Positions 23,661 to 32,249 of a stretch of 32,249 nt of DNA are shown piece after piece. The stretch is from CAZHDI01 sp964531285 (lineage in GTDB: Bacteria > Pseudomonadota > Alphaproteobacteria > JAJFIK01): assembly GCA_964531285.1 (NCBI GenBank), contig CAZHDI010000032.1, positions 1 through 32,249 on the forward strand, read 5' to 3'. Positions within the stretch are counted from its first letter, which is position 1. Each line of letters starts with the position of its first letter. The translations under genes were made by a program, and so were the position numbers. The notes beneath the pieces are model-generated. The model had not been told where the DNA came from. It saw only the letters and a list, made by a program, of their open reading frames with translations, and did not search any database.

Positions 23661-26600
23661 TGCGCATTACAGAACAGGCGATCAACAACCGGCTGATCAG
23701 TTCGCTCGTCATCGGCATCGCCCTGATCGCGGGATATCTCTCCTATCAGAGCATGCCTCGGTTCGAGGATCCCGAGTTCCTCATCCGCGTCGCCCAGGTG
23801 GTGACCGATTATCCGGGCGCCACGCCGCTTGAGGTGATCGACGAGATTGCCGAGCCCATCGTGGCCGAATTGCAGGGCATGCAGGAAGTCGAGGAAGTCC
23901 GGTCGACCGCTTCTTATGGCCGTTCGATTATCGAGGTCGAGATCAAGCACGCTTTTTCGCCATCGAAAGCGGCGCTGGAATCGATCTGGGGCCGGATGCG
24001 CGACCGCGTGAACAATGCGCGCGGTGCCCTGCCGCCCGGCGCAGAACCCCCTGTCATCGTCGATGATTTCGGAGACGTCTACGGTCTCTATTACATCCTC
24101 ACAGGACCCGATTATACGATCCGTGAACTGGAGGAGTATGCCGACAGTTTGCGTAAGGACCTGCTCTTGGTACCCGGCGTTGCCCAGATCGACATCAAGG
24201 GGACCCAGCAGGAAGTCATCTATGTGGAGATTGCGCGGGATCGCGCGGCGGCCATCGGGGTTTCTCTCAACGGCGTGCTCGCCGATTTGTCGGAACAGAA
24301 TTCCGTCGTCTCGGCGGGGACGGTCGAACTCGGCGATTTGCGCGTCGATATCAATCCCACTGGCGACCTCGACAGCGTCGAGGCCATCCGGAATCTGGTC
24401 GTGTCGGTCGGCGATGACGGCGGGCTTGTATATCTGAAGGATATCGCCACTGTCCGGCGCGGTTTTCAGGAGCCCAGCCGGTTCTACGCCCGCTATGACG
24501 GCGAAGCGGCGATAACCCTCGCGGTGTCCAATGTCGCCGGCGCCAATGTGGCCGCCGTCGGCGAAGCGGTGGACCGGCGCCTCGCGGAGACAATCGTCAC
24601 GCGCCCGCTGGGGATCGAGGTCACCGAGTTTTATCATCAGGGCAAGATCGTCACCGCGTCCGTCCAGAGTTTCGCGATCAATGTGGGGCTGGCGCTGCTG
24701 ATCGTTGTCGTCACCCTTCTGCTGTTCATGGGCTTGCGGTCGGCCATCATCATCGGCGCGGCCTTGATTGTGACCATCGCCGCGACGCTGGCGGTCATGG
24801 ATGTCGCGGGTATCCCGCTGCACCGGATTTCGCTCGGTGCGCTGATCATCGCTCTGGGCATGCTCGTGGACAACGCGATCGTCGTGGCGGAAGGCATCCT
24901 GGTCGGGGTGAAACGCGGCCAATCGGTGCTCAAGGCCGCAACGGATATTGTCGGCCGGACGAAATGGGCGCTTCTGGGCGGTACCGCCGTCGGGATCATC
25001 GCGTTCGCACCCATCGGTTTCGCGCCGGGTGATACGGCGGAATATACCGGCGATCTGTTCTGGGTGATCTTGATCTCCCTCGGTTTCAGCTGGCTTTTTG
25101 CGCTGACCCTCGTGCCGATGCTCTCCTCGCTGCTGTTGAAGCCCGAGCCGGAAAGCGAAGATCAAACCCCCAAGCGCAATCGGTTTGCGGCGCTTTACCG
25201 ACAGTTCCTCACACTCGCAGTGAAATTCCGCTTCGTGACCATCGGCGCTGCCGTCGGTGCCCTAGCACTGGCCATTGGCGGCTTTCAGTTCGTGACGATG
25301 GGTTTTTTCCCGACCTCGACAAATCCACAGATTGCCGTCGATTTCTGGTTGCCCGAAGGCACGGCTATCGAAACCACATCATCCTTGATGGCATCTATGG
25401 AAGACGACCTGGCGGCTTTTGAAGGGATCGCCAGCGTCCATGCGGTGGTCGGCGGCGGCGCATCCCGTTACACGCTGATCTACAGCCCGCAAAATCCGAA
25501 CCCCGCCTTTGGTCAGTTCCTGCTTCAGGTCAGCCAGTTCGACCGCATCGAAACGCTGATCGACGAATTGCAAAATGCCATCGATCAGCGCTTTCCGCAG
25601 GTCCAGGCGCGGGTGTGGCGCTTCAGGCTGGGGCCGAGCCAGGGCTCCAAGATCGAGGCGACCTTCAAGGGGCCGGACCCGGTCGTGCTGCGCGCCCTTG
25701 AGCGCGAAGCCTCGGCGATCCTCAAGGCCGATCCGTTGACGGTCGCGGTGAAGTCCGATTGGCGCCAGCAGGTGCCGGTGATCGAGCCGGTCTACTCGGA
25801 GACCCGGGGCCGGCGGGTCGGCGCCTCCCGTGAGGCCGCGGCCGAAGCACTGCAGACGAATTTCTCGGGACGCACGGTCGGGGTGTTCCGCGAGGGCGAC
25901 GACCTGATCCCGATTGTGGCCCGGGCACCGGACCGCGAACGTCTTGCTGTCGAAACATCGGCCGGTATTCAAGTCCTCAGTGAGCGGACCGGCAAGACCG
26001 TGCCGCTCAGCGAAATCATCGACGATGTTTCGATCAACTGGCGCGACGGCAAGATGAAGCGGGTTGACCGGGTGTGGACGATCAAGGCGCAGGCCGATCC
26101 GGCACGCGGCATTGAAGCATCCGAAGTGCTGGCCCGTGTGCGTCCGCAGATCGAGGCGATCGAGCTGCCGCCCGGCTACAGCCTGGAATGGGACGGGGAA
26201 CTCGGGGCCAGCGAAGAAGCGAATGCGTCCCTTGCCTCGACGCTGCCCCTCGGGCTTCTGGCCATGGTGCTCACGGTCATCGTGCTGTTCAACGCCCTGC
26301 GCCAGCCCTTGGTGATCTGGCTTCTGGTGCCCGGTGCCGTTATCGGCGTGGTCGTGGGGCTCATCGTGACCGATACGACCCTGGAGTTCATGGCGATCCT
26401 CGGGATTTTGTCCCTGTCCGGACTGCTTATTAAGAACGCCATCGTTTTGGTCGATCAGATGGACCTTGAAATCCGCGAGGGCAAACCGCGGTTCGACGCG
26501 GTGATCGAGTCGACGATCAGCCGCGTGCGCCCGGTCTGCATGGGGGCGCTGACCACCATTCTCGGTGTCATCCCGCTCATGACCGATGTGTTCTTCGGGT

Positions 26601-26719
26601 CCATGGCCGTGGTCATCGCCTTCGGTCTGAGCTTTGCGACCGCACTGACGCTGGTTGTTCTGCCTGCTCTTTATGCCCTGATCTTCGGCATCAAGAACAC
26701 CGAGGTGGCTCAGGCCTGA
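23660..26719 (+). CDS. RND efflux pump permease
   Basis: A 1019-residue inner-membrane proton-driven pump of the HAE1/AcrB-like RND family. The start is taken as the ATG overlapping the adaptor stop; a GTG one codon upstream is possible. The first transmembrane helix (LISSLVIGIALIAGYLSYQS) is followed by a large periplasmic loop (PRFEDPEFLIRVAQV, SIIEVEIKHAFSPSKAALES), then helices 2-6 including LGMLVDNAIVVAEG (Asp near residue 405, the proton-relay aspartates region). A second periplasmic loop and helices 7-12 complete the repeat (LGILSLSGLLIKNAIVLVDQ, LTTILGVIPLMTDVFFGS). Length and two-fold repeat are normal for the family. With the adaptor it exports hydrophobic or amphiphilic compounds; the substrate is unknown. 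It converges with the flavin-protein gene 39 bases on. Confidence 0.94.
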   Translation: MRITEQAINNRLISSLVIGIALIAGYLSYQSMPRFEDPEFLIRVAQVVTDYPGATPLEVIDEIAEPIVAELQGMQEVEEVRSTASYGRSIIEVEIKHAFSPSKAALESIWGRMRDRVNNARGALPPGAEPPVIVDDFGDVYGLYYILTGPDYTIRELEEYADSLRKDLLLVPGVAQIDIKGTQQEVIYVEIARDRAAAIGVSLNGVLADLSEQNSVVSAGTVELGDLRVDINPTGDLDSVEAIRNLVVSVGDDGGLVYLKDIATVRRGFQEPSRFYARYDGEAAITLAVSNVAGANVAAVGEAVDRRLAETIVTRPLGIEVTEFYHQGKIVTASVQSFAINVGLALLIVVVTLLLFMGLRSAIIIGAALIVTIAATLAVMDVAGIPLHRISLGALIIALGMLVDNAIVVAEGILVGVKRGQSVLKAATDIVGRTKWALLGGTAVGIIAFAPIGFAPGDTAEYTGDLFWVILISLGFSWLFALTLVPMLSSLLLKPEPESEDQTPKRNRFAALYRQFLTLAVKFRFVTIGAAVGALALAIGGFQFVTMGFFPTSTNPQIAVDFWLPEGTAIETTSSLMASMEDDLAAFEGIASVHAVVGGGASRYTLIYSPQNPNPAFGQFLLQVSQFDRIETLIDELQNAIDQRFPQVQARVWRFRLGPSQGSKIEATFKGPDPVVLRALEREASAILKADPLTVAVKSDWRQQVPVIEPVYSETRGRRVGASREAAAEALQTNFSGRTVGVFREGDDLIPIVARAPDRERLAVETSAGIQVLSERTGKTVPLSEIIDDVSINWRDGKMKRVDRVWTIKAQADPARGIEASEVLARVRPQIEAIELPPGYSLEWDGELGASEEANASLASTLPLGLLAMVLTVIVLFNALRQPLVIWLLVPGAVIGVVVGLIVTDTTLEFMAILGILSLSGLLIKNAIVLVDQMDLEIREGKPRFDAVIESTISRVRPVCMGALTTILGVIPLMTDVFFGSMAVVIAFGLSFATALTLVVLPALYALIFGIKNTEVAQA

Positions 26720-26758
26720 ACCGTATGCGCCAGTGCGGGGGGATGCGCCTGCGCGGGC

Positions 26759-27376
26759 TTAACCGGCCGCGGCCCGCAAGCGCGCGTTCTCCTGTTCCAA
26801 CGCGGCGATGCGGTCTTCGAATGACGCGATGACCGGTTCGAGTTCGGCGGCTGAATAGCGCGGTGTGATGTGCTGGGGGCAGTTCCAGTCAAAGGCCTCG
26901 ACATCGAACAAGAACCCGCGCTCGACCTTTGCACCGTAATCGTCGTCGATCAGCGCATCGCGAAGATCGGGCCGGTCCGACAGGTCAACTGACCGGCTGC
27001 GCGCGAGCAGCTTGAGACGCTGCCGGTTGGGATAATCCATGAAGAAGAGCGCCGCCCGCGGATTGTCGCTCACATTCCCGAGGCTGACATATTGCCGGTT
27101 TCCCCGAAAATCGGCCATGCCGAGAAGGCCCGGCTCGAGAACTTTGACAAAGCCCGCCGGTCCGCCCCGGTGCTGAACATAGGGCCAGCCCGTGGCACTG
27201 ACCGTCGCCATATAGACGCTGTCGCGCGCGGCGATAAACGCGGCCTCGCGTTCCGTCAGGCGGTCGGGCGTGGTTTCGTCCGCTTCCAGACGGGCATACG
27301 CATCCCGGCTGCCATTCGCCGTCTGCGCATCCTTAACGGCGGGTGTGAAGGTCAGATCGAAAAAGCGTTCGGTCAT
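26759..27376 (-). CDS. PNPOx-like FMN-binding oxidoreductase family protein
   Basis: A 205-residue cytosolic protein of the pyridoxamine 5'-phosphate oxidase-like split-barrel family. The start ATG (MTERFFDLTF) follows an AAGGAGG ribosome binding site; the open frame extends 30 codons upstream without merit. Family hallmarks are RDSVYMATVSATGWPYVQHR (about 51-70), GPAGFVKVLEPGLLGMADFR (about 72-91), NPRAALFFMDYPNRQRLKL and the later FDWNCPQHITPRYSAAEL. The C-terminus is a short coiled coil (FEDRIAALEQENARL). These proteins bind FMN or related cofactors and reduce varied substrates; the specific reaction is not inferable. It is on the minus strand, 65 bases downstream of the GH42 gene, so it may be the last gene of that operon, though its role there is unclear. 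Confidence 0.85.
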   Translation of the reverse strand: MTERFFDLTFTPAVKDAQTANGSRDAYARLEADETTPDRLTEREAAFIAARDSVYMATVSATGWPYVQHRGGPAGFVKVLEPGLLGMADFRGNRQYVSLGNVSDNPRAALFFMDYPNRQRLKLLARSRSVDLSDRPDLRDALIDDDYGAKVERGFLFDVEAFDWNCPQHITPRYSAAELEPVIASFEDRIAALEQENARLRAAAG

Positions 27377-27440
27377 GCTGTGCCTCCTTGGCACCCTTGC
27401 GCCATCCCCGCGGGTTGATGACCGCCATCGTGGTCTGAGG

Positions 27441-29396
27441 TCACGTCGCCAGCGAGAACGCGGCAAGGTCGGCTGGGTTCAGCGGATCGGTTCCAAGCAC
27501 CAATCGGTTTGATCGCAGATGGGCAGCGATCGGAGCGATGTCGACCGGCGTCCGCCCATAGTTGAACACAAATGCGTGACGCGCCGTGCGCCGGATCCGG
27601 ACATCCTCGGGCAGATCGAGCGTGGCCAGCCCCGCATCCTGCGCCGCCTGTCGGAGAACGAGGCGCGCCAGCACCGCGTCTGGCCATGCCGCGAGATAAT
27701 GGATGGTTCCAAGGCTGAACCAGACGCCCTGGCCATCATCGGTTGCGGCCCGGGGCGGCAGGTCCGTTTCAATCTCCTCACGCCAGACGGACACGGTGAA
27801 GGGATGACCGTCGGCGGTGCCGCGCTCGGCCATGCCGGGCCGGATCGTCTCGACACGGGCTACTTTCAGCGGCATCAGCGCTTGAAACGGCCCTGGCGCC
27901 AAGGTCTCCGGGATTTGCATATCCCTCGTGCGGGCGCCGGAGCGCGGCCCAATGACAATCGCCGCATCCAGCCGTGACAGGCGCTTCACAAAGCTCGGAT
28001 CGGCGATGGGCATGGACGGGATCACCACCATCCGGTAGCCGCTCAGCTCCGCACCTGGGGGCAGAATGTCGACGTCAAGACCGAGCCGCCGGATAGCGCC
28101 GTAAACGGATTGTATCAGGCGGTCATGGCGGAAGCCTTGGCCATGGGGTTGGATCTCGCAGGCCCAGGCGGAGGCATAGTCGTAAATCAAGGCGACATCG
28201 CCCGGGCGTTGCTCGTCCGGATCGAGACGGTCTATCTCACCGGCCACCTGACCAGCCTCATGGAAGGCGCGGTCGGGCGTGCTGTCGGGCCGCAAGAGGC
28301 CGGCATGCATTTGCTCCTGGGCGAAGGGCGCTTGCCGCCACCGGAAATAGGAGACCGTCTCACAGCCATGCGCAAAGGCCTCCCACGTCCACAGACGAAC
28401 CATGCCCGGAAGCGGGCTGGGATTGTTCCGGGCCCAGTTCACCGGCCCGGGCTGCTGCTCCATGACCCAGACGCGGCCCCGTCCGCAGCCGCGATACAGA
28501 TCGTGATGAAACGCGGCAAAATCCGGATGGCCCTGACGCATCCAGCGCGTCCGCTCATCGGCAGTGTAGGGACCATGCTCGAGAAACCCGAGGGGATAGC
28601 TGTCCCAGGCGGCGATGTCGAGGTCCTCGGCCAGCTTGACATGGTCGAAGTCGGTGAAGAAGCCCATGAAGTTGTGGAGGATGTCCCGGCCGGGTGAATG
28701 GGTTCTCAAGATATCCGTCTGGATACGGTTGAAGGCGACCACCTCATCGGATGCAAAGCGCCGGAAGTCCATGACATGGGCCGGGTGAGGCTCGGTCACT
28801 GCTGCGCCGGGCAGGTCGATCTCATTGAAGTCGCGATACTCCTGGCTCCAAAACACCGTGCCCCATGCGGCATTCAAAGCGCTCACCGTGCCGTAGCGCT
28901 CCGCGAGCCAGGTCCGGAAGCCCGCCAGGGCCGCGGGCGTGTAGCTGAGCACCGTATCGTGACAGCCATATTCATTATCCGTCTGCCACGCAAGGACCGC
29001 AGGATGGCGCCCGTAGCGGCGGGCCATTGCCTCGACAATGCGCGCGGTTTCGCGCCGGTAGACCGGGCTGGAGAAGCAATAATGACGCCGGGAGCCGAAC
29101 CGGCGCGGATGGCCATGGGCGTCATGGGGGAGGATTTCCGGATACAGATCGATCAGCCATTTGGGCGGCGTTGCGGTGGGTGTGCCCATGACGATGGAGA
29201 GCTCGGCGCGGTGCAGGGTGTCGACCGCCCGGTCGAGCCAATCCCAGTCATAGCACCCGGGGGCTGCTTCGATCCGGCTCCAGGCGAACTCTCCGATTCG
29301 GACGACGGACAGGCCGAGATCGCGCATGGCCGCGGCATCCTCCGCCCACCGCTCAACCGGCCAGTGCTCCGGATAGTAACAGACACCCAGTTTCAT
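27441..29396 (-). CDS. Beta-galactosidase, GH42 family
   Basis: A 651-residue cytosolic glycoside hydrolase that cleaves terminal beta-galactosides. The family start MKLGVCYYPEHW is present at residues 1-12. The TIM-barrel has the acid/base Glu142 in WQTDNEYG and the nucleophile Glu313 in WVMEQQPG. Further family features are RIGEFAWSRIE (33-43), GTPTATPPKWL (71-81) and WTWEAFAHGCETVSYFRWRQ. The trimerisation and C-terminal beta domains (from about 390) complete the usual length of about 650-690. No signal peptide is present. The gene is 9 bases downstream of the GH36 gene in the same operon, so the cell likely takes in galactosides by the linked symporter and hydrolyses both anomers inside. 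Natural substrates of GH42 enzymes are often plant or algal galacto-oligosaccharides. Confidence 0.95.
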   Translation of the reverse strand: MKLGVCYYPEHWPVERWAEDAAAMRDLGLSVVRIGEFAWSRIEAAPGCYDWDWLDRAVDTLHRAELSIVMGTPTATPPKWLIDLYPEILPHDAHGHPRRFGSRRHYCFSSPVYRRETARIVEAMARRYGRHPAVLAWQTDNEYGCHDTVLSYTPAALAGFRTWLAERYGTVSALNAAWGTVFWSQEYRDFNEIDLPGAAVTEPHPAHVMDFRRFASDEVVAFNRIQTDILRTHSPGRDILHNFMGFFTDFDHVKLAEDLDIAAWDSYPLGFLEHGPYTADERTRWMRQGHPDFAAFHHDLYRGCGRGRVWVMEQQPGPVNWARNNPSPLPGMVRLWTWEAFAHGCETVSYFRWRQAPFAQEQMHAGLLRPDSTPDRAFHEAGQVAGEIDRLDPDEQRPGDVALIYDYASAWACEIQPHGQGFRHDRLIQSVYGAIRRLGLDVDILPPGAELSGYRMVVIPSMPIADPSFVKRLSRLDAAIVIGPRSGARTRDMQIPETLAPGPFQALMPLKVARVETIRPGMAERGTADGHPFTVSVWREEIETDLPPRAATDDGQGVWFSLGTIHYLAAWPDAVLARLVLRQAAQDAGLATLDLPEDVRIRRTARHAFVFNYGRTPVDIAPIAAHLRSNRLVLGTDPLNPADLAAFSLAT

Positions 29397-29405
29397 CGGT
29401 CGATC

Positions 29406-31532
29406 CTATGGCTCTAATTCGATCAGCATGGCGACGGCTTCCCCGCGCGCCAGGATCGGAATCGGCAGGCCCATGGCGGTCAAGCTTGCCGCGTCGAGAC
29501 GATGGGGGCCATCCTGCCAAATGGCCGGTTGCTGCTTGGCGCGGCGGCGAAGATCTGGCGGACACAGAAGCGGGGTGAGGCGACAGACCCCCCTCGCCCA
29601 GGCAAGGGGAAGCCGGACTGGCGCGGGCGCGCTCTGGCGCATCGGCCCGCTCCGGATGACTGTGATCAATGCGCCGGCCCCGTCGGCAAATATCTGAGCA
29701 AAGGCCGTGAGATCCGGGTCGGGATGATCGAGCCGGACGAGGTGCGCGCCACTTGTGCGGCCGCGCAGACCCTTGAAAAGGGCGACGGCTTGCTTGACGA
29801 CCGCACGGTCGGTGTCGGTAAGAGTTCGAACATCGAGTTCAAGACCAAAGCTGCCCAGAAGGGCCATGGCCGCGCGTGTTTCCATCGAAAAGACCTGGCC
29901 CGAAAGGTGGCTCGGCGACGGGCCGATGTGATACCCCGCGATCTCCGGCGGGAAAAAAAGGCTGAACCCCTCAAGTATCCCCGCACGGTGATCCGGATCG
30001 TGATTGTCCGACATCCAGACCCGGTCCGTGCGCGTCAGAATGCCATAATCGACCCGTCCGCCGCCGGAGGCGCAGGTTTCGATCTCCAGGTTCGGGAAGG
30101 CTGCGCGCAGCCTATCCGTCAGGCGGTAGAGCGCTTCCGTTTGGCGGTAGGATATCGGTTGGCCGTCCGAAATCGGCATAACGTTGTCGCGGTTCATGTC
30201 CCATTTGAGGCAGGCCGGCTCCAGATCGCGCACCAAGGTTTCCAGGCTTGCGCTGACATAAGCGAAGGTGTCCTCGCGGGTGAGATCCAAGACATATTGA
30301 TGGCGGCCCAGGGGTTGGCCAGGGCTTCCGAGGATCCAGTCGGGATGAGCTTCGAAGAGCGCACTGTCCGCATTCACCATTTCCGGTTCGACCCACAGGC
30401 CGAACTCCATGCCCAGCCCGCGCACATGGTCGGCAAGCGGCTTGAGCCCGTCGGGATAAATCTCGGCATTCGGTATCCAATCGCCGAGGCCCCGGCGGTC
30501 GTCGCGCCGGCGGCCGAACCAGCCGTCATCAAGCACGAAGCGCTCGACACCGAGATCCGCCGCCGACCGGGCAAGATCCATCAGATCGGCTACATCATGC
30601 CGGAAATAGACGGCTTCCCAGGTGTTGATCTGGACACGGCGCTTGCCCGCACTCGGGGGAAGAATCCGGCGCCGGACGAAGTCGTGCGTGCGCCGTCTAA
30701 GGCCGTTGAGTCCGTCCGCCCCGCGAAAGACACGCACGGGCGGCAATGCGAAAGTCTCGCCCGGCGCCAGGATGATCTCGCCGGGATCGGTCCGTGGGCC
30801 GGCCAGGAGATGGCGCCGCCCGTCCCGGAGGCGCTCGAACAGGATCCGATGATCGCCGCTCCAAGCCAGATGGAGGGCGATCCAGGCCCCGCCATCCTCA
30901 CAAAGCGGCGCGGGCGAAACGATCAGGCCCGGAAAATCATGATGGGAGGTGCGCCCCACACGGGAGGCGCGCGCAGCGCTTCCGGCTTGAAGGTCGCTCC
31001 GTACCCGCTGGAATTCATCCGACCAGGTGCCGCTAAAACTGAGCATATGGGCATAAGCGTCCGGGACGGGAAGCGATAGGGCGCACTGATCAACGGCAAG
31101 CGGGCCCAACCCTCTATTGGTCAGGGACACACAAAGGGTCAAACCATCGCTCGGCCCGTCAGCCTCAAGGGTCAGATCGGCGTCAACACCGGCCTTCTTA
31201 TCGCGGAGCCCGATAGCAAGCGTAGGGCTCTGGTTTTCAGCGCGGCTGACCGCCCAGACCGGACGGAGGCTGCGGTCGCCCCGCCGTAAAGAAAGGCCTG
31301 GTGTGCCTGTGAACGGGCCATCCGGACCCGGCAGAAGGGACAAGGCTTCGGTCTGATCGAAGCCGCCATGGGGTACAGCTCGAGCAGCCAGGAGATACGC
31401 CGTATCCGGATCGGCCGCGCCGGTGAGCCTGTCGCCCCAACTCAGGACCGACGGTACGTTATCTCCGGCAAGACCCAGAAGCACTGTCGAGGTATCGGTG
31501 TCCAGGCGCCAGAGCGGCGGCGGCGTACTCAT
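29406..31532 (-). CDS. Alpha-galactosidase, GH36 family
   Basis: A 708-residue cytosolic alpha-galactosidase, typical length for GH36. An N-terminal beta-sandwich (about 1-290) precedes the TIM-barrel. Family motifs are RFVLDDGWFG (331-340), GLWVEPEMVNADS (378-390), the nucleophile Asp445 in CLKWDMNRD, ETCASGGGRVDYG (485-497) and the acid/base Asp509 in WMSDNHDP. No signal peptide is visible, so it works in the cytoplasm on imported alpha-galactosides such as melibiose- or raffinose-like sugars. Its ATG overlaps the stop of the upstream symporter gene (ATGA, 31529-31532), and it is followed after 9 bases by GH42. This indicates a co-translated operon. Confidence 0.95.
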   Translation of the reverse strand: MSTPPPLWRLDTDTSTVLLGLAGDNVPSVLSWGDRLTGAADPDTAYLLAARAVPHGGFDQTEALSLLPGPDGPFTGTPGLSLRRGDRSLRPVWAVSRAENQSPTLAIGLRDKKAGVDADLTLEADGPSDGLTLCVSLTNRGLGPLAVDQCALSLPVPDAYAHMLSFSGTWSDEFQRVRSDLQAGSAARASRVGRTSHHDFPGLIVSPAPLCEDGGAWIALHLAWSGDHRILFERLRDGRRHLLAGPRTDPGEIILAPGETFALPPVRVFRGADGLNGLRRRTHDFVRRRILPPSAGKRRVQINTWEAVYFRHDVADLMDLARSAADLGVERFVLDDGWFGRRRDDRRGLGDWIPNAEIYPDGLKPLADHVRGLGMEFGLWVEPEMVNADSALFEAHPDWILGSPGQPLGRHQYVLDLTREDTFAYVSASLETLVRDLEPACLKWDMNRDNVMPISDGQPISYRQTEALYRLTDRLRAAFPNLEIETCASGGGRVDYGILTRTDRVWMSDNHDPDHRAGILEGFSLFFPPEIAGYHIGPSPSHLSGQVFSMETRAAMALLGSFGLELDVRTLTDTDRAVVKQAVALFKGLRGRTSGAHLVRLDHPDPDLTAFAQIFADGAGALITVIRSGPMRQSAPAPVRLPLAWARGVCRLTPLLCPPDLRRRAKQQPAIWQDGPHRLDAASLTAMGLPIPILARGEAVAMLIELEP

Positions 31533-32249
31533 GCGGGCGATTGCGGCGCCGGATCGGCGGTGCGCCGGAAATCATCGAGGGTGAATTGCGCCCGGCGTCC
31601 GAAGATAACGCGATTGATGATAAGGGCCACGAGGATACAGGCGATCAGAGTCAAGAACATCATGTGAATGTAGTGGAACGGCGCGATGAAGAAGGACACG
31701 AAGCCGTACCCCGCCGAGCCCAAAACCACAACGATTCCGGCCGCCCAGGGCGAGACATTCCGGAAGAAGATCGCCAGGAAGAAGGCCGAAAGGATTGGCA
31801 TGGACAAGAGCCCATTCAACTGCTGCACAAGATTGATGATGGAGTCCGCGCCGCTATAGGCCGGCACCAGCGCAATGGCGAGGGCGACAAAGGCGATGGT
31901 GATTCCGGTGGCGATCTTGCGCACATGAACATTCGGCTGGAAGAATTTTTCATGAATATCGCACACATAGAGTGCGGCAGCCGAGTTCAGAGCACTGTTG
32001 AAACTGGTGAGAACGGCAGCAGCCATCATCGCGGCGAAGGCGCCGGACAACCAGGTCGGCAAGATATCGCCCACCAGCCGGCCATAGGCCACATCGCCGA
32101 TATCGCCATAAAGCTTGTAGGAGATGATGCCAGGCACCGCAATAATCACCGGAACGATCAGCAGGCGGATACCGGCGGCAGCGAGCACGCCTTTCTGGGC
32201 CTCCCAGATCGACGGCGCCGCCATGGCCCGCTGGGTGATCGTCTGATTG
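31529..32249 (-). CDS. Sodium/solute symporter (SSS family), partial, N-terminus off window
   Basis: The C-terminal 239 residues of an SSS/SLC5 symporter; the start lies beyond the right edge. The first visible residues NQTITQRAMAA and IWEAQKGVLAAA match the conserved NQ-x(4)-R motif and following loop of SglT-like sugar symporters. AAVLTSFNSALNSAAALYVCDI corresponds to the Na+-site helix, with Thr-Ser in place of Ser-Ser. Several helices follow (ILSAFFLAIFFRNVSPWAAG, FLTLIACILVALIINRVIFG), and a short hydrophilic tail ends the protein. It most resembles the sugar or YidK-like branch of the family. It is the first visible gene of the galactoside operon and overlaps GH36 by four bases, so it probably imports the galactoside or galactose used by the two hydrolases. 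Confidence 0.9.
   Translation of the reverse strand, partial: NQTITQRAMAAPSIWEAQKGVLAAAGIRLLIVPVIIAVPGIISYKLYGDIGDVAYGRLVGDILPTWLSGAFAAMMAAAVLTSFNSALNSAAALYVCDIHEKFFQPNVHVRKIATGITIAFVALAIALVPAYSGADSIINLVQQLNGLLSMPILSAFFLAIFFRNVSPWAAGIVVVLGSAGYGFVSFFIAPFHYIHMMFLTLIACILVALIINRVIFGRRAQFTLDDFRRTADPAPQSPA

Noticed and set aside
23606..25165. 519-residue minus-strand open frame
   Set aside because: Antisense to the RND permease; His/Asp/Arg-rich composition typical of a shadow frame.
29502..31079. 525-residue plus-strand open frame
   Set aside because: Antisense to the GH36 gene, which carries both catalytic Asp motifs.

Overview
The window looks like chromosomal DNA from a GC-rich, Gram-negative alphaproteobacterium, probably aquatic or marine and probably a draft assembly. 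The grounds are codon use by eye, many exported proteins and lipoproteins, an RND efflux pair, a C-terminally secreted RTX-type protein, a serial NarL-type two-component pair, and a sodium/sugar symporter very close to the Vibrio SglT family. No taxon can be fixed from the sequence alone. Two runs of exactly 100 N (10234-10333, 19826-19925) are scaffold gaps of nominal length, and each breaks a gene. No tRNA, rRNA, CRISPR array or clear insertion sequence was seen.

Layout. 1-2400 has visibly lower GC than the rest and holds one membrane-anchored PQQ-type beta-propeller protein (408-2369). A complete SglT-like Na+/sugar symporter follows (2618-4207). After an AT-rich spacer (4208-4558) comes a tight plus-strand set of three genes that I cannot assign to a known pathway: a secreted Sel1/peptidoglycan-binding-like protein (4559-6988), a secreted right-handed beta-helix protein (7011-8393) and a membrane-anchored orphan protein (8390 into the first gap). 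The last two overlap by ATGA. This is the best candidate for an undescribed system here.

10355-15558 holds a cytochrome P450 (minus), a divergently transcribed RTX-type calcium-binding protein (plus), and a histidine kinase with its LuxR/NarL-type response regulator (minus, regulator first, ATGA overlap). A G/C-rich palindrome lies between the P450 and RTX genes. 15799-20942 holds a small amphi-Trp protein, a DUF305-LVIVD fusion protein with an acidic/His linker, a four-helix membrane protein, a lipoprotein cytochrome c (split by the second gap inside a GAGCCGG-type repeat) and a small exported DUF7282-like protein. Together these suggest envelope redox or metal chemistry, but that is inference.

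21316-26719 is an AraC-type regulator followed by an RND adaptor lipoprotein and its RND permease, whose genes overlap by one base. On the minus strand, 26759-27376 encodes a PNPOx-like flavin protein. 27441-32249 is a galactoside operon read right to left: a partial Na+/solute symporter running off the window edge, a GH36 alpha-galactosidase, and a GH42 beta-galactosidase. The symporter would import the sugar and the two hydrolases would release galactose from alpha- and beta-galactosides. The SglT-like symporter at the other end of the window may take up the same or a related sugar.
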